DNA of 64,000 nucleotides from Flavobacteriaceae bacterium (GCA_025800395.1 JAOXRU010000426.1:1-64000); one strand, 5' to 3'; numbered from the stretch's first letter, positions 54,160 to 63,360 are shown. The notes: generated from the sequence alone by a model not told the origin. Made by a program: numbers and translations.

Positions 54160-54705
54160 TTATATGTTAAAAATATTTGATAAAGACTTTATTCCTTCTT
54201 CATTAACATCCTCTTTTTCCAGCTTCTGAATAACACGCATCAATAGGGCCGGATTCATGCTTTCCCCCAAAATACGTACTATACCAAAGCCTTGTTTTTG
54301 ATTATACCCAAAGAGTATGACCTCGTCGATTTTATCCTCCTTGCCTTTGATTTTTACGGTTCCTTTAAATAATTTAGTATTGAATTTCATCAAATCTTCA
54401 TAGCTATCGCCAGCTAAAATAGTCTTGACCTGCGCAATTTCTTTATCAAAAACCAACTGATTGTCATTGTTTTTTTTAAAACCCAAGAAGTTTATTTTCT
54501 TAAAAGAATCCAAGATTTTTTTATCCTCTTCTTCCAAGCTAATCTTGTCGGATTTGAGCATGCTTGCTGGAATATCCATGGAAAAGAAATGATCCTTTTC
54601 GCTACTTGTGACAAAATATTTTTCCAAACTAGCACCAGAGCTACAACTACTCAAATTTAGTAAGGTAAAAGTAAGTAGAACCAATATTTTAAATATACGT
54701 ACCAT
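54160..54705 (-). CDS. DUF4252 lipoprotein, second copy
   Basis: The 181 residues begin with a lipoprotein signal (lipobox LSSCSS) and contain a DUF4252 domain (about 30-175; FKGTVKIKGKEDKIDEVILFGY). It is related to the protein encoded 14 bases upstream and is last in a four-gene operon starting with an ECF sigma factor. DUF4252 is specific to Bacteroidota and has no known function; the operon suggests an envelope-stress or surface-signalling role. Confidence 0.85.
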   Translation of the reverse strand: MVRIFKILVLLTFTLLNLSSCSSGASLEKYFVTSSEKDHFFSMDIPASMLKSDKISLEEEDKKILDSFKKINFLGFKKNNDNQLVFDKEIAQVKTILAGDSYEDLMKFNTKLFKGTVKIKGKEDKIDEVILFGYNQKQGFGIVRILGESMNPALLMRVIQKLEKEDVNEEGIKSLSNIFNI

Positions 54706-54719
54706 AATTGATTGATTAT

Positions 54720-55259
54720 TTAGTTATTTTTCTTTTTATTCACTTCGTTGAGTTCTTTGGGCAGATTGTACTGTTCGGTGAGGTAGTGTATTTTATTGAG
54801 GTCAATATCTCCAGTAAGTGTGAGCACAACAGACTCAATATCCTCTCCTTTAATATTGATATTTCCTTCAGAAACGAACATGAGTAGTTCTTTTACATGA
54901 TCTTCATCTCTACCTTCTCTCACATAAAACTTTATGGTAGCATCTTCTTCTTTGATTCTCATCAATTCTTCTAGAGAGGCACTTTTGAGATAAGAAGCAA
55001 CCTTGGATTTCATTTTTTTTGCTACTTCTGGATTGTCGGTTGCAAACATTTTCAAGCCTGTAAGACTCTCAGACATTTCACGAAGATTTTTAGCATCTTC
55101 GCTATCTCCGGTGCTCATTTTGGCAATCAGAGAGAACATTTTTTTGCTTACAACGATGGAAGTTACATCTTCTACATCTTCAAATGCATCAAATACGGAT
55201 TGTGCTTGGGCAAACATCGGTGCAAGGCACAAGATGAATATTACTAATATTTTTTTCAT
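54720..55259 (-). CDS. DUF4252 periplasmic protein, first copy
   Basis: The 179 residues have an ordinary signal peptide (MKKILVIFILCLAPMFAQAQ). A DUF4252 domain follows with DVTSIVVSKKMFSLIAKM and VREGRDEDHVKELLMFVS, and the C-terminus is Lys-rich. Unlike its neighbour it is not a lipoprotein. It follows the putative anti-sigma gene by 12 bases. Confidence 0.87.
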   Translation of the reverse strand: MKKILVIFILCLAPMFAQAQSVFDAFEDVEDVTSIVVSKKMFSLIAKMSTGDSEDAKNLREMSESLTGLKMFATDNPEVAKKMKSKVASYLKSASLEELMRIKEEDATIKFYVREGRDEDHVKELLMFVSEGNINIKGEDIESVVLTLTGDIDLNKIHYLTEQYNLPKELNEVNKKKNN

Positions 55260-55271
55260 GATAAATGTTTT

Positions 55272-55739
55272 TTAAGGTTTTAAAATTTTGTTTTTCGAAT
55301 CTTCAAAGGTTTTTAAATAGGCAATACCCTTGGTGCCTTTTTGGAAATTATTCCCCAAATAATCAAAGCCTTTGGTGCCTTTTCCATAATTTTCAGACAG
55401 CAATGCAAAAGCAATTTGAACATCTTCCAATGCTTGCTCCGCCTGATGTTGTTCATAAGCTTTGTTTCCGAAATAAGTACCAAACAAGAGCATTCCTACT
55501 GCGGCTAAAGATGCCCACTGCAAATACTTTTTGTTTCTTCTAGGTTTTAATGGGATTTCTCCGGTAAAAACTTCCTCTTTGGCCACCTTAAAATAAGTAA
55601 ACAAAGGCTTATAGGTTTCTAGATGAGGCGCTATCTGGTCTTGATTAAAATAATCTCTAAGTATTTCCTCTTCTTGCATACTAGCGGTAGCATCGAAATA
55701 TTTTTCCAATAATGCTTCTATTTGTTTAACTAACGCCAT
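55272..55739 (-). CDS. Putative anti-sigma factor, single membrane helix
   Basis: The 155 residues comprise a soluble N-terminal half (EALLEKYFDATASMQEEEILRDYF, helical, anti-sigma-like), a Lys/Arg-rich stretch, and one membrane helix at about 75-92 (WASLAAVGMLLFGTYFG). The periplasmic tail contains a short duplication: KGTKGFDYLGNNF is followed by KGTKGIAYLKTF. The gene overlaps the ECF sigma gene by 14 bases, the usual arrangement for a cognate anti-sigma factor. The assignment rests on position and topology. Confidence 0.75.
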   Translation of the reverse strand: MALVKQIEALLEKYFDATASMQEEEILRDYFNQDQIAPHLETYKPLFTYFKVAKEEVFTGEIPLKPRRNKKYLQWASLAAVGMLLFGTYFGNKAYEQHQAEQALEDVQIAFALLSENYGKGTKGFDYLGNNFQKGTKGIAYLKTFEDSKNKILKP

Positions 55740-56232
55740 AATTATGTTTTTTAATTAATGCTTCTCTTACTGTTTTTCTCGCTCTAGACAACAGCACTCT
55801 TATATTTGAAGCGCTCAGTCCCAATTGTTTTTCTATCTCTTCAAAAGTGTATTGCTCCACATCCCTCAAATGCAATACCAATTTTTGATTTTCTGGCAAT
55901 TCTGCAATGATCTTTTGTACCCAATGCACACTATCTCTATGCTCTATTTCCTTTTCCAACGGACGATGATCGGAATAATTGCTATGTACAAGTTTCAAAT
56001 TTGATGCCTGTTTCGATTTCAATCTATCCAGACAATAATTTTTAGTCATCTGCATGGCAAAAGCCTCCACATTTTTATAAGTACCAATCTTTTCTTTCTT
56101 GTTCCAGAGTTTGGTCAAAATCTCCTGGGTAGCATCTTCCGCTTCCTCTGAAGACACCAGTAACCGTTTCGCCATGCGAAACAATTTGTCTTTAACTGGC
56201 ATTACTTTTTCCAAAAACTCTTTTTGGTTCAT
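55726..56232 (-). CDS. ECF-type RNA polymerase sigma factor
   Basis: The 168 residues contain sigma region 2 (about 10-75; AKRLLVSSEEAEDATQEILTKLW) and region 4 (about 105-160; ELPENQKLVLHLRDVEQYTFEEIEKQLGLSASNIRVLLSRARKTVREAL). It is of the extracytoplasmic-function type. It leads an operon with a putative anti-sigma factor and two DUF4252 proteins, so release of the sigma factor probably drives its own operon and envelope genes. It is divergent from the S41 peptidase gene. Confidence 0.95.
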   Translation of the reverse strand: MNQKEFLEKVMPVKDKLFRMAKRLLVSSEEAEDATQEILTKLWNKKEKIGTYKNVEAFAMQMTKNYCLDRLKSKQASNLKLVHSNYSDHRPLEKEIEHRDSVHWVQKIIAELPENQKLVLHLRDVEQYTFEEIEKQLGLSASNIRVLLSRARKTVREALIKKHNYGVS

Positions 56233-56327
56233 TTTTTGTGTTGGTTTAAAAGCATGACGACTGAAAATAGTTTTTGTTACAAAAAAAAATTATATTTAGA
56301 TGAAAATTAAAAAACAGCTCAAGGAAT

Positions 56328-57833
56328 ATGAAGAATAAAAGCCTATTATCTAAGAACTTAAGATCGCTTACCCAAATCTTCGCAGTGTTACTTTTTGCCT
56401 TTGGCATAGTTTCTTGCGAAAAATCAGAAGAAAGTGTCTCCGCCAATTTACAACAAAATGATTTTGTATGGAAAGGGCTCAACCTTTGGTATTTCTGGCA
56501 AGCAGATGTTCCAAATTTAGCAGACAATCGATTTGGCAGCGATAGCGATTACACCAATTACCTAAAGAGCTACGATTCTCCCAAAACTTTATTCGAAAGC
56601 TTGTTGTTTAAAAGCAGTAATGATGAAGATCGTTTTAGCGATATTTCAGAAAACTACAAAGATTTGGTAAATTCTCTATCTGGTGTAAGCAAAAACAACG
56701 GACTTGATTTTAGACTCTATCGGATCAACAAAGGAGCGGAACTTTATGGTGAGGTACGTTATATCATGAAAGATTCGGATGCTGCTTCCAAAGACATTCA
56801 GCGCGGAGAAATATTTACTACTGTAGATGGCACCCCACTGACCGACTCCAATTATCAAAATTTATTGTTTGGAAGCAAGGATACCTATACCTTGGGAATG
56901 GCCGATTACAACAATGGAAATCCAACTAGCAACGGAAAAGAGGTGAGCCTCACCAAAATAGCCAATTTTCAAGAAAACCCCATTTTGTTACAGAAGGTAA
57001 TCGAAAGCGGTGGCAAAAAAATCGGGTATCTGATGTACAATCAATTTGTTTCGTCTTATAATAAGGAATTAAATGATGTTTTTGGAAGTTTTAAAACTGC
57101 GGGAGTCACAGACCTTGTTTTGGACTTTAGATACAATCCTGGTGGCTCGGTAAACACCTCTCGTTTGCTCTCCAGTATGGTACATACTACCAACACCTCC
57201 AAATTGTATATTAAACAACGTTGGAATAGCAAAATACAATCACAACTACCTAGTGAACAGTTAGAAGATTATTTTGCAAATACTATAGATGGCACTACCG
57301 CTTTGAATAGCCTCAACCTCAACAAAGTATACATCCTTATCACCAATGGAAGCGCATCAGCCTCTGAATTGGTAATCAACGGCTTAAATCCGCATATGGA
57401 TGTAATACTCATCGGAAACACTTCTAGAGGGAAGAATGAGTTCTCTATTACTTTGGTAGATGACAAAGAAAATAGTTTTATCTACAACAAAAACAGAGAA
57501 AGCGCTATCAATCCCCAGAACAATTGGGCCATGCAACCTCTGGTTGGAAGAAACGAAAATTCCGCAGGCTTTTCTTCTTATACGAGCGGTTTTACTCCCG
57601 ATATAGTTTTTGAAGAAACCCGTGGTAACTTAGGTATCTTAGGAGAAAACAACGAACCTTTTTTGGCCAAAGCTTTGGCTGTGATCAACGGAACCAATGT
57701 GATCGCTGCCCCTACCGCCAAATCTATTGAAACACCAAAAGATATCGAGCTAAGCAATTCTAAAGACTTTAGCCCACTACACTACAAAATGATATTGGAT
57801 AAAGAAATTCGAATAGAAAATCCTCTTTTCTAA
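56328..57833 (+). CDS. S41-family C-terminal-processing-type peptidase, lipoprotein
   Basis: The 501 residues have a lipoprotein signal (lipobox GIVSC, Cys30). An N-terminal helical domain (FVWKGLNLWYFWQADVP), a PDZ-like region (about 125-200) and a tail-specific protease domain follow. The last has DFRYNPGGSV, catalytic Ser in NGSASASELVING (about 341-351) and the dyad Lys in SRGKNEF. It would cleave proteins at or outside the membrane. It stands alone, divergent from the ECF sigma operon, and could be a target of that sigma factor. Confidence 0.92.
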   Translation: MKNKSLLSKNLRSLTQIFAVLLFAFGIVSCEKSEESVSANLQQNDFVWKGLNLWYFWQADVPNLADNRFGSDSDYTNYLKSYDSPKTLFESLLFKSSNDEDRFSDISENYKDLVNSLSGVSKNNGLDFRLYRINKGAELYGEVRYIMKDSDAASKDIQRGEIFTTVDGTPLTDSNYQNLLFGSKDTYTLGMADYNNGNPTSNGKEVSLTKIANFQENPILLQKVIESGGKKIGYLMYNQFVSSYNKELNDVFGSFKTAGVTDLVLDFRYNPGGSVNTSRLLSSMVHTTNTSKLYIKQRWNSKIQSQLPSEQLEDYFANTIDGTTALNSLNLNKVYILITNGSASASELVINGLNPHMDVILIGNTSRGKNEFSITLVDDKENSFIYNKNRESAINPQNNWAMQPLVGRNENSAGFSSYTSGFTPDIVFEETRGNLGILGENNEPFLAKALAVINGTNVIAAPTAKSIETPKDIELSNSKDFSPLHYKMILDKEIRIENPLF

Positions 57834-57848
57834 AATGGAGAAACACTT

Positions 57849-57883
57849 AAAAAAAGGCTGACTGATACAGACAGCCTTTTTTT
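57849..57883. terminator. Bidirectional terminator between the S41 peptidase gene and btuB
   Basis: AAAAAAGGCTG pairs with CAGCCTTTTTT, extended inward by CTG/CAG across an A-A mismatch. U tracts run in both directions and both flanking genes end here. Confidence 0.88.
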
Positions 57884-57889
57884 AATACA

Positions 57890-59743
57890 TTATAACTGTA
57901 ATTGAAATCCAAATCGAATATTTCTACCCATGGTATTGTATCCATAAATCTCCACAAAAGATTCGTTTAATAGATTGTCTAAAGCAACAAACAAATTTAG
58001 TTTTTGGTTCATTAGCGTATGGTTCGCCTGAATGCCCAACAAATGATATGCATCTAGATTTACAATAGAAGCTGGCCATGCTGTAAAATCCTGATCGGTA
58101 CGATCGTGTGTATATTGATAGGCTAAAGACAGCTTGGTATGGTCTAACAAATCATATCCCAAATTTAAATTTGCTTTGTGTTTTGGTATTCTTGTATAAT
58201 CGAGTTCTACTGCTTCGCTAAAAGTATAATTGGCTTGGTATTGCCACTTGCCATAGGTACCATTAGCTTCTATTTCCACCCCGCGTACGCTTAGTTCTTC
58301 TTCGAGGTTTACATAGCCATCACCCTGCCATTGAATCATTGGGTCCACTACTCTATTAAAATACAAGGCACTCAAGCGCAAAGCAGAACCAAAAGATTTT
58401 TCCATACCACCTTCTATGGTAACCGCTTCTTCTGGCTCCAAATCTGGATTGGCTCCCCATTGCCCGTACAATTGCGAAAGGGATGGCACAATATACGATG
58501 TTGCATAAGAAGCAAAAAACTTAAGATAACCACCATTGTTTTTTAAAGTATAAGAAGGGTTTAGGCTATATGTAAAATGCGAACCATAGTCCGAGTGGTT
58601 GTTCCAACGAGCACCAGCATTTACATTAAGTCCAAAATCCGATACATATACCACATTTGCATACGGATCTACCACCTCAAAAGACTCCTTCTCCGCAAAG
58701 GTAGTTTTGCTCTTTTGGTAATTTAATCCTACTATGGTGTGCCATTTATCTGCTATGCGGTACTTATTATAAACATCTACCACCACATTGTCCGAATCGA
58801 ATTCGCTTGGAAAAGCAGATCTAAATTCTCTTTCAAACTCGCTAAACGCTCCCTGAAGATGTACGCTCCCTTTTCCGTAGTTATAAGCAGTTTGCAGACC
58901 AGCTCTTTTTTGTTTTAGCACATATTGGTTATTTGCATCGGCAAAGGCTCCTGCATCAAAATCGCCTTTACTATCGGACAAGTTTCCAAAAACATTAAGG
59001 TGAAATTGCTCCGAAAAACGGTATCCAAGATTGAGGTCTACACCATAACTAGTAAACACATCTCTTTCGTCGTTTTCGGTGTTAGCAGCAGAAAATCCAT
59101 CTGTAGACTGGCTATTAATGGCCATTTTATAATTAAACTTATCTACCGTACCGCTTAGTTGTGCTCCTTGAACAAAGCTATTTAAATCGTAGTCTTGGTC
59201 ATCTGCTGTTTGGCTGGTACCGATGCTCGAATGAATTTGCAAAGCAATCTCTTTTTGGGATGCTTTTTTGGTTTTAATTAAAATTACAGCAGTAGCTGCG
59301 CCACTTCCGTAAAGTGTAGATGCAGCACCTTTCACAATTTCTATAGACTCGATCTGTTGCAATTGCAATACACGCAAATCGTAGTTGTTATCTATACCAG
59401 AAGGATCATAGACTGCCACCCCATCGATAAGCACCAATACTTGCTTGCTTCTACCGCCTCGGATGTACACTCCCAAGCTTTGCCCTGGGGAACTTTTGGC
59501 ACCATTAATCTCTATACCACCGTACTGTTGCAATAACTGAGCTACTGTTCTGCCTTTTTCTTTTTCAATAGTTCCTGCATCAATCTTAATGACTGTTTTA
59601 CCAGAATTTTCGCGTTTTAGCTCAAAACGACTGTCGCTTACTACCACCTCGTCCAACTGCTGAACTTTAGTAGCATTTGTTTCTTGTGCCTGAATTTGCC
59701 ATGCGGCAATTCCCAAAGCACAAACCAATAGTGTTTTTTTCAT
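57890..59743 (-). CDS. btuB: TonB-dependent vitamin B12 receptor (BtuB-like)
   Basis: The 617 residues have a signal peptide (MKKTLLVCALGIAAWQIQAQ), a TonB box candidate LDEVVVSDSR, a plug domain (VIKIDAGTIEKEKGRTVAQLL through YIRGGRSKQVLVLIDGV) and a 22-strand barrel ending in Leu-Gln-Leu. The size and plug motifs fit BtuB. The decisive evidence is the cobalamin riboswitch in its leader and the divergent btuFCD-like operon. A start four codons earlier (59755) is possible. Confidence 0.93.
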   Translation of the reverse strand: MKKTLLVCALGIAAWQIQAQETNATKVQQLDEVVVSDSRFELKRENSGKTVIKIDAGTIEKEKGRTVAQLLQQYGGIEINGAKSSPGQSLGVYIRGGRSKQVLVLIDGVAVYDPSGIDNNYDLRVLQLQQIESIEIVKGAASTLYGSGAATAVILIKTKKASQKEIALQIHSSIGTSQTADDQDYDLNSFVQGAQLSGTVDKFNYKMAINSQSTDGFSAANTENDERDVFTSYGVDLNLGYRFSEQFHLNVFGNLSDSKGDFDAGAFADANNQYVLKQKRAGLQTAYNYGKGSVHLQGAFSEFEREFRSAFPSEFDSDNVVVDVYNKYRIADKWHTIVGLNYQKSKTTFAEKESFEVVDPYANVVYVSDFGLNVNAGARWNNHSDYGSHFTYSLNPSYTLKNNGGYLKFFASYATSYIVPSLSQLYGQWGANPDLEPEEAVTIEGGMEKSFGSALRLSALYFNRVVDPMIQWQGDGYVNLEEELSVRGVEIEANGTYGKWQYQANYTFSEAVELDYTRIPKHKANLNLGYDLLDHTKLSLAYQYTHDRTDQDFTAWPASIVNLDAYHLLGIQANHTLMNQKLNLFVALDNLLNESFVEIYGYNTMGRNIRFGFQLQL

Positions 59744-59821
59744 AATGTAATTCATAAAGGGAAAAAGTATGCAGGTATCCTGCCCAAACCTTTATCCCGA
59801 AAGTTTGACAAAAACGAATAA

Positions 59822-59968
59822 AGGCAGGTCTCCTGGCTTGCGTCTGTATAGTGCCTTCCCATTCGCCTAAGCGAACAGTGGCTTTAGTAGAGCTATACAG
59901 CATCCTTGCTACAAGGACTAAGCTTACAGTTGCGGGAACAGCTTCGGTTTCTCACCGAATTCCCTTTT
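59822..59968 (-). promoter_or_regulatory. Cobalamin riboswitch of btuB
   Basis: On the minus strand the order of conserved blocks is that of the cobalamin riboswitch: GGGAATTCGGTGAGAAACCG, CTGTTCCCGCAACTGTAAG, GCCACTG, GGGAAGGC, and the B12 box AGCCAGGAGACCTGCC. It lies 80 bases before the btuB start, so bound cobalamin would lower btuB expression. No separate terminator hairpin is evident between riboswitch and gene, suggesting control of translation. Confidence 0.95.
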
Positions 59969-60200
59969 AATCTTCTATACCATAATGGCAATAGAAAAAC
60001 CAAAATTCGCATCAAATGTACAGCCATTTTTTTAATAAATCACTAAGCAAACCAACATTCATTGCATCACAATCAGAAAAACACAAGCTATTGCTGACAG
60101 TATGCGCTTAGTTGCTTCTACAAGTAGTTTGAAATAAAACCTATGCTTACTTTTATTTTAATTCAAAAAAAATAACGAAGTTTACGGCAAATAACGAATA
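59969..60200. other. Divergent promoter region of btuB and btuFCD
   Basis: The 230 bases between the riboswitch and btuF hold the two promoters. TACATTTG on the minus strand (60013-60020) fits a -7 element for btuB, about 40 bases before the riboswitch core. For btuFCD a weaker TTTG-N16-TACTTTTA is seen near 60129-60156. No second riboswitch was found for the btuFCD direction. Confidence 0.45.
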
Positions 60201-61328
60201 ATGACCAAAAGCTTTCTCTACATATGTATTGTTTTTATACTTCTTTCTTGTAAACAACCACAACAAGAGAAAACCATTTCGGCACACAACAGCTTAGAGC
60301 ACGCTAAAGGTTTTACCTACCATCATCAAGATGGTATACAATATATAAGTGTTACCAAAGCTTGGCCAGAAAGCAAGCAGCTTTTTCACTATATGCTTGC
60401 GCCAAAAAACAAAGAAGTAGCTACGCCAGGAAAAGACACCTTACTTATAAGAACCCCTATAGAAAAAGTAGTGGTCATGTCTACTACCAATATTCCTCCT
60501 TTAGAATTAATAGAAGAAGAAAACAGCCTAGTGGCTTTTCCAAATACCAATTATATTTCTTCTGAAATAACCAGAAAACGAATAGATAGTGGTAAGATTA
60601 AAGATATAGGTACATTTGGAAATTTTAATATGGAACTTTTGCTGCAAGAAAAGCCAGATCTTATCATTGGGTTCTCTGTGAATGGTAATAATGCCACCTA
60701 TGACAAAATAGAAAAATTTGGTATCCCTGTAGTATTCGATGGCTCCTGGACGGAAGCTCACCCACTTGGCAGGGCAGAATGGATAAAGTTTATAGCCGCC
60801 TTTTTTGAGAAAACAGATCAAGCAAACCAAGTCTTTCGGGAGATAGAAACAGCATATCTGCAAGCAAAAGAAAAGGCCGCAAAGGTTTCCCAACAACCAC
60901 CTACGGTATTGTCTGGCAGCATGTACAAAGACGTATGGTATGTGCCTGGCGGGCAAAGTTTTGCAGCCCAAATTTTGCAGGATGCCAACACCAACTACTA
61001 TTGGAAAGACAATACCCAAACAGGAAGCATTGCTTTAAGTTTTGAATCGGTTTTAGCCAAGGCAAAAAAAGCTGATTTGTGGATCAGTGCAGGCAATTTC
61101 ACCTCTAAAGAACAATTGATTGCTAGTGATAAATCTTATGCTGCCTTTGATGCCTTTACAAACAATAAAATATATAGTTTTGCCCATAAAAAAGGAGCAA
61201 CCGGTGGGTTTATATATTATGAATTGGGTCCTATGCGCCCCGATCTCATCCTACAAGACATTATTAAAATAGGGCATCCCAACCTATTGCCAGCATACGA
61301 ACCCTTTTTCTTTAGAGCTTTAGAGTGA
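60201..61328 (+). CDS. btuF: Vitamin B12 ABC transporter substrate-binding lipoprotein (BtuF-like)
   Basis: The 375 residues begin with a lipoprotein signal (lipobox LLSC). A class III periplasmic-binding domain with two lobes follows: VVVMSTTNIPPLELIEE, IGTFGNFNMELLLQEKPDLIIGFS, and GSMYKDVWYVPGGQSFAAQIL. Iron-siderophore binders share this fold, but the neighbouring riboswitch-controlled btuB makes cobalamin the likely ligand. The stop overlaps the GTG start of the permease gene by four bases (GTGA). Confidence 0.9.
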   Translation: MTKSFLYICIVFILLSCKQPQQEKTISAHNSLEHAKGFTYHHQDGIQYISVTKAWPESKQLFHYMLAPKNKEVATPGKDTLLIRTPIEKVVVMSTTNIPPLELIEEENSLVAFPNTNYISSEITRKRIDSGKIKDIGTFGNFNMELLLQEKPDLIIGFSVNGNNATYDKIEKFGIPVVFDGSWTEAHPLGRAEWIKFIAAFFEKTDQANQVFREIETAYLQAKEKAAKVSQQPPTVLSGSMYKDVWYVPGGQSFAAQILQDANTNYYWKDNTQTGSIALSFESVLAKAKKADLWISAGNFTSKEQLIASDKSYAAFDAFTNNKIYSFAHKKGATGGFIYYELGPMRPDLILQDIIKIGHPNLLPAYEPFFFRALE

Positions 61329-62356
61329 ACCAACAAACCACATATACATGGCGATTTATATTACTAGGACTAGCTCTGGTAATTGCCTTGTTTCTAAACC
61401 TTCGTTTTGGCTCGGTGCATATTGCTTTGGAAGAGTTTGTAGATATTCTCTCCAAGGGGTATGATCCAGAAAACACCCTTTCCTTTATTGTGCATCAGCT
61501 TCGTTTTCCGAAAGCACTAACCGCTATTTTAGTTGGGGTGGGGCTTGCTATTGCCGGACTCATCATGCAAACCCTATTTCGCAACCCCTTGGCAGGACCA
61601 TATGTACTTGGCATTAGTAGCGGTGCCAGTTTGGGTGTATCCTTACTTATTTTGGGAGGCAGCGTATTGGGCGGTGCATATACCCACCTATTTTTAAGCA
61701 AAATAAGCATTAGTATTGCTGCTTCTTTAGGAAGTTTCTTGGTGTTGGTTGCGGTGGTATTGGTGTCTGTCCGGGTGAAAGACACTATGGCTATTTTAAT
61801 TATTGGACTCATGTTTGGCAGTATTACCGCTGCCATAGTAAGCGTATTGGCCTTTTTCTCCACAGCCGAAGCCTTACAACAATACCTATTTTGGTCTTTT
61901 GGTAGCTTGGGTAGCACCAATTGGGAAGAAGTAGCAGTACTAGCCATCCTTATTCTAGTAGGATGTATTTGGCTTATTGGAAAAATAAAACACCTCAACA
62001 CCATATTGCTAGGAGAATCTTATGCCAAGAGCATGGGCATAGCCATAGCCAAAACCCGTTTGGTCTTATTGCTGATTACCTCGGTATTGGCTGGTGGGGT
62101 AACGGCCTTTGCTGGCCCTATTGCCTTTATTGGTTTGGCGGTACCCCATATTGCCAAAATGCTGTTTCAAACCCCAAACCATAAAATCCTAATACCGGGT
62201 GTAGCACTCATTGGAGCCATCGCATTATTGCTATGCGATATCCTTGCCCAATGGCCCGGAAGTGAAAAAACCTTACCCATAAATGCGATAACTGCTATAT
62301 TTGGAGCACCTATCGTTATCTGGTTATTGGTACGAAAACGCAAACTACATTTTTGA
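61325..62356 (+). CDS. btuC: Vitamin B12 ABC transporter permease (BtuC/FecCD family)
   Basis: The 343 residues have ten membrane helices and the FecCD signatures QLRFPKALTAILVGVGLAIAG, MQTLFRNPLAGPYVLGISSGASLG and GPIAFIGLAVPHIAKM, which contact the ATPase. It starts with GTG overlapping the btuF stop, and its TGA overlaps the ATG of btuD by one base. Assignment to B12 rather than a siderophore comes from the operon and riboswitch. Confidence 0.93.
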   Translation: MNQQTTYTWRFILLGLALVIALFLNLRFGSVHIALEEFVDILSKGYDPENTLSFIVHQLRFPKALTAILVGVGLAIAGLIMQTLFRNPLAGPYVLGISSGASLGVSLLILGGSVLGGAYTHLFLSKISISIAASLGSFLVLVAVVLVSVRVKDTMAILIIGLMFGSITAAIVSVLAFFSTAEALQQYLFWSFGSLGSTNWEEVAVLAILILVGCIWLIGKIKHLNTILLGESYAKSMGIAIAKTRLVLLLITSVLAGGVTAFAGPIAFIGLAVPHIAKMLFQTPNHKILIPGVALIGAIALLLCDILAQWPGSEKTLPINAITAIFGAPIVIWLLVRKRKLHF

Positions 62357-63153
62357 TGGGAGCAAGCAAGCCTACATATTCGATAATAGTCACTAAAGAT
62401 TTATCTATTGGTTACCGCTCCAAAAAGCAGGCAAATATACTGGCCAAAAATATTGCTATAGATATCCCAACTGGAAGTCTGACGGCTGTCATAGGCATCA
62501 ATGGAATTGGAAAAACAAGTTTGCTAAAAACACTAAGCAAACGACTACAGCCCTTGGCAGGAACCATAGAAATTGACGGGGCAACTTTGCACAAAATACC
62601 AAGTAGCAAGCTTGCAAAAACCATGAGTTTGGTGCTTACCGAGAGTCTGGCCGTGAAGACCTTTACGGTAGAAGAATTGGTAGCCCTCGGGCGCAGTCCG
62701 TATACGAATTGGATAGGTCGATTGAGCAAGCAAGACCATCAAATAGTAGCGCATGCGCTGCGGCAAACCCATATTTCGCATTTAAAACATTACCGATGCG
62801 ACACCCTATCGGACGGGCAATTGCAACGGGTGATGATAGCCCGAGCCCTCGCACAAGATACCCCGCTTATACTCATGGATGAGCCTACTACCCATTTGGA
62901 TTTATACCGAAAAATAGAGGTGATGACCCTATTAAAAGAGCTGTGTGCCAAGCAAAATAAAACCATCGTATTTGCTAGTCACGAACTAGAATTGGCCATA
63001 CAGTTGTGCGATAGAATGGTATTGATGACTCCAGATGTCGTACATTTTGGATCGCCACGAGAGTTGATTGCCAACAACAAAATTGGAGAGATATTCCCAA
63101 AAGATCTAATAGATTTTGATGCCGAAGCTGGACGATTTGTCTTGCGGAAGTAG
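62356..63153 (+). CDS. btuD: Vitamin B12 ABC transporter ATPase (BtuD-like)
   Basis: The 265 residues hold Walker A GINGIGKT (48-55), a Q-loop in VLTESLAV, signature LSDGQLQRV (in place of LSGGQ) and Walker B LILMDEPT, followed by the switch His in ASHELELA. It is typical of FepC/BtuD importer ATPases. The ATG at 62356 is chosen over a TTG directly before it because of the TGATG overlap with btuC. It is the last gene of btuFCD; no clear terminator follows. Confidence 0.92.
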   Translation: MGASKPTYSIIVTKDLSIGYRSKKQANILAKNIAIDIPTGSLTAVIGINGIGKTSLLKTLSKRLQPLAGTIEIDGATLHKIPSSKLAKTMSLVLTESLAVKTFTVEELVALGRSPYTNWIGRLSKQDHQIVAHALRQTHISHLKHYRCDTLSDGQLQRVMIARALAQDTPLILMDEPTTHLDLYRKIEVMTLLKELCAKQNKTIVFASHELELAIQLCDRMVLMTPDVVHFGSPRELIANNKIGEIFPKDLIDFDAEAGRFVLRK

Positions 63154-63230
63154 TGTTTTGTTTTTCGTACCGATAATTCCCGACAACTTCCCAAACCCGC
63201 AAGTCTTTTGGTATAATATATTTTGGGTAG

Positions 63231-63360
63231 TGGCGCATAGCAATACGCCCTTGCTGTTTGGGGTTTGAATTTAATTATTGTTTGTGCCTAAAGAATATGA
63301 GCATTTCCATATTGGTCTGTAGGTATATGGTTTGGGCTGCGGGCGTATTGCTATACGCCC
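63231..63360. repeat. Inverted pair of REP-like hairpins
   Basis: ATAGCAATACGCCC (63237-63250) is repeated in exact inverse as GGGCGTATTGCTAT (63341-63354). Each copy is itself a hairpin. The second is a perfect GGGCGTAT-TGCT-ATACGCCC (63341-63360); the first is GGCGCAT-AGCA-ATACGCC with one mismatch. Two REPs in opposite orientation about 100 bases apart form the unit mobilised by RAYT transposases in other bacteria. No RAYT gene is in the window. Confidence 0.6.

Noticed and set aside
56246-56527. 93-codon minus-strand frame at the start of the S41 peptidase gene
   Set aside because: It lies antisense to the signal peptide region of a clear gene and has no features of its own.
59667-59903. 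78-codon minus-strand frame across the btuB leader
   Set aside because: It is read through the cobalamin riboswitch, whose conserved bases explain the sequence.
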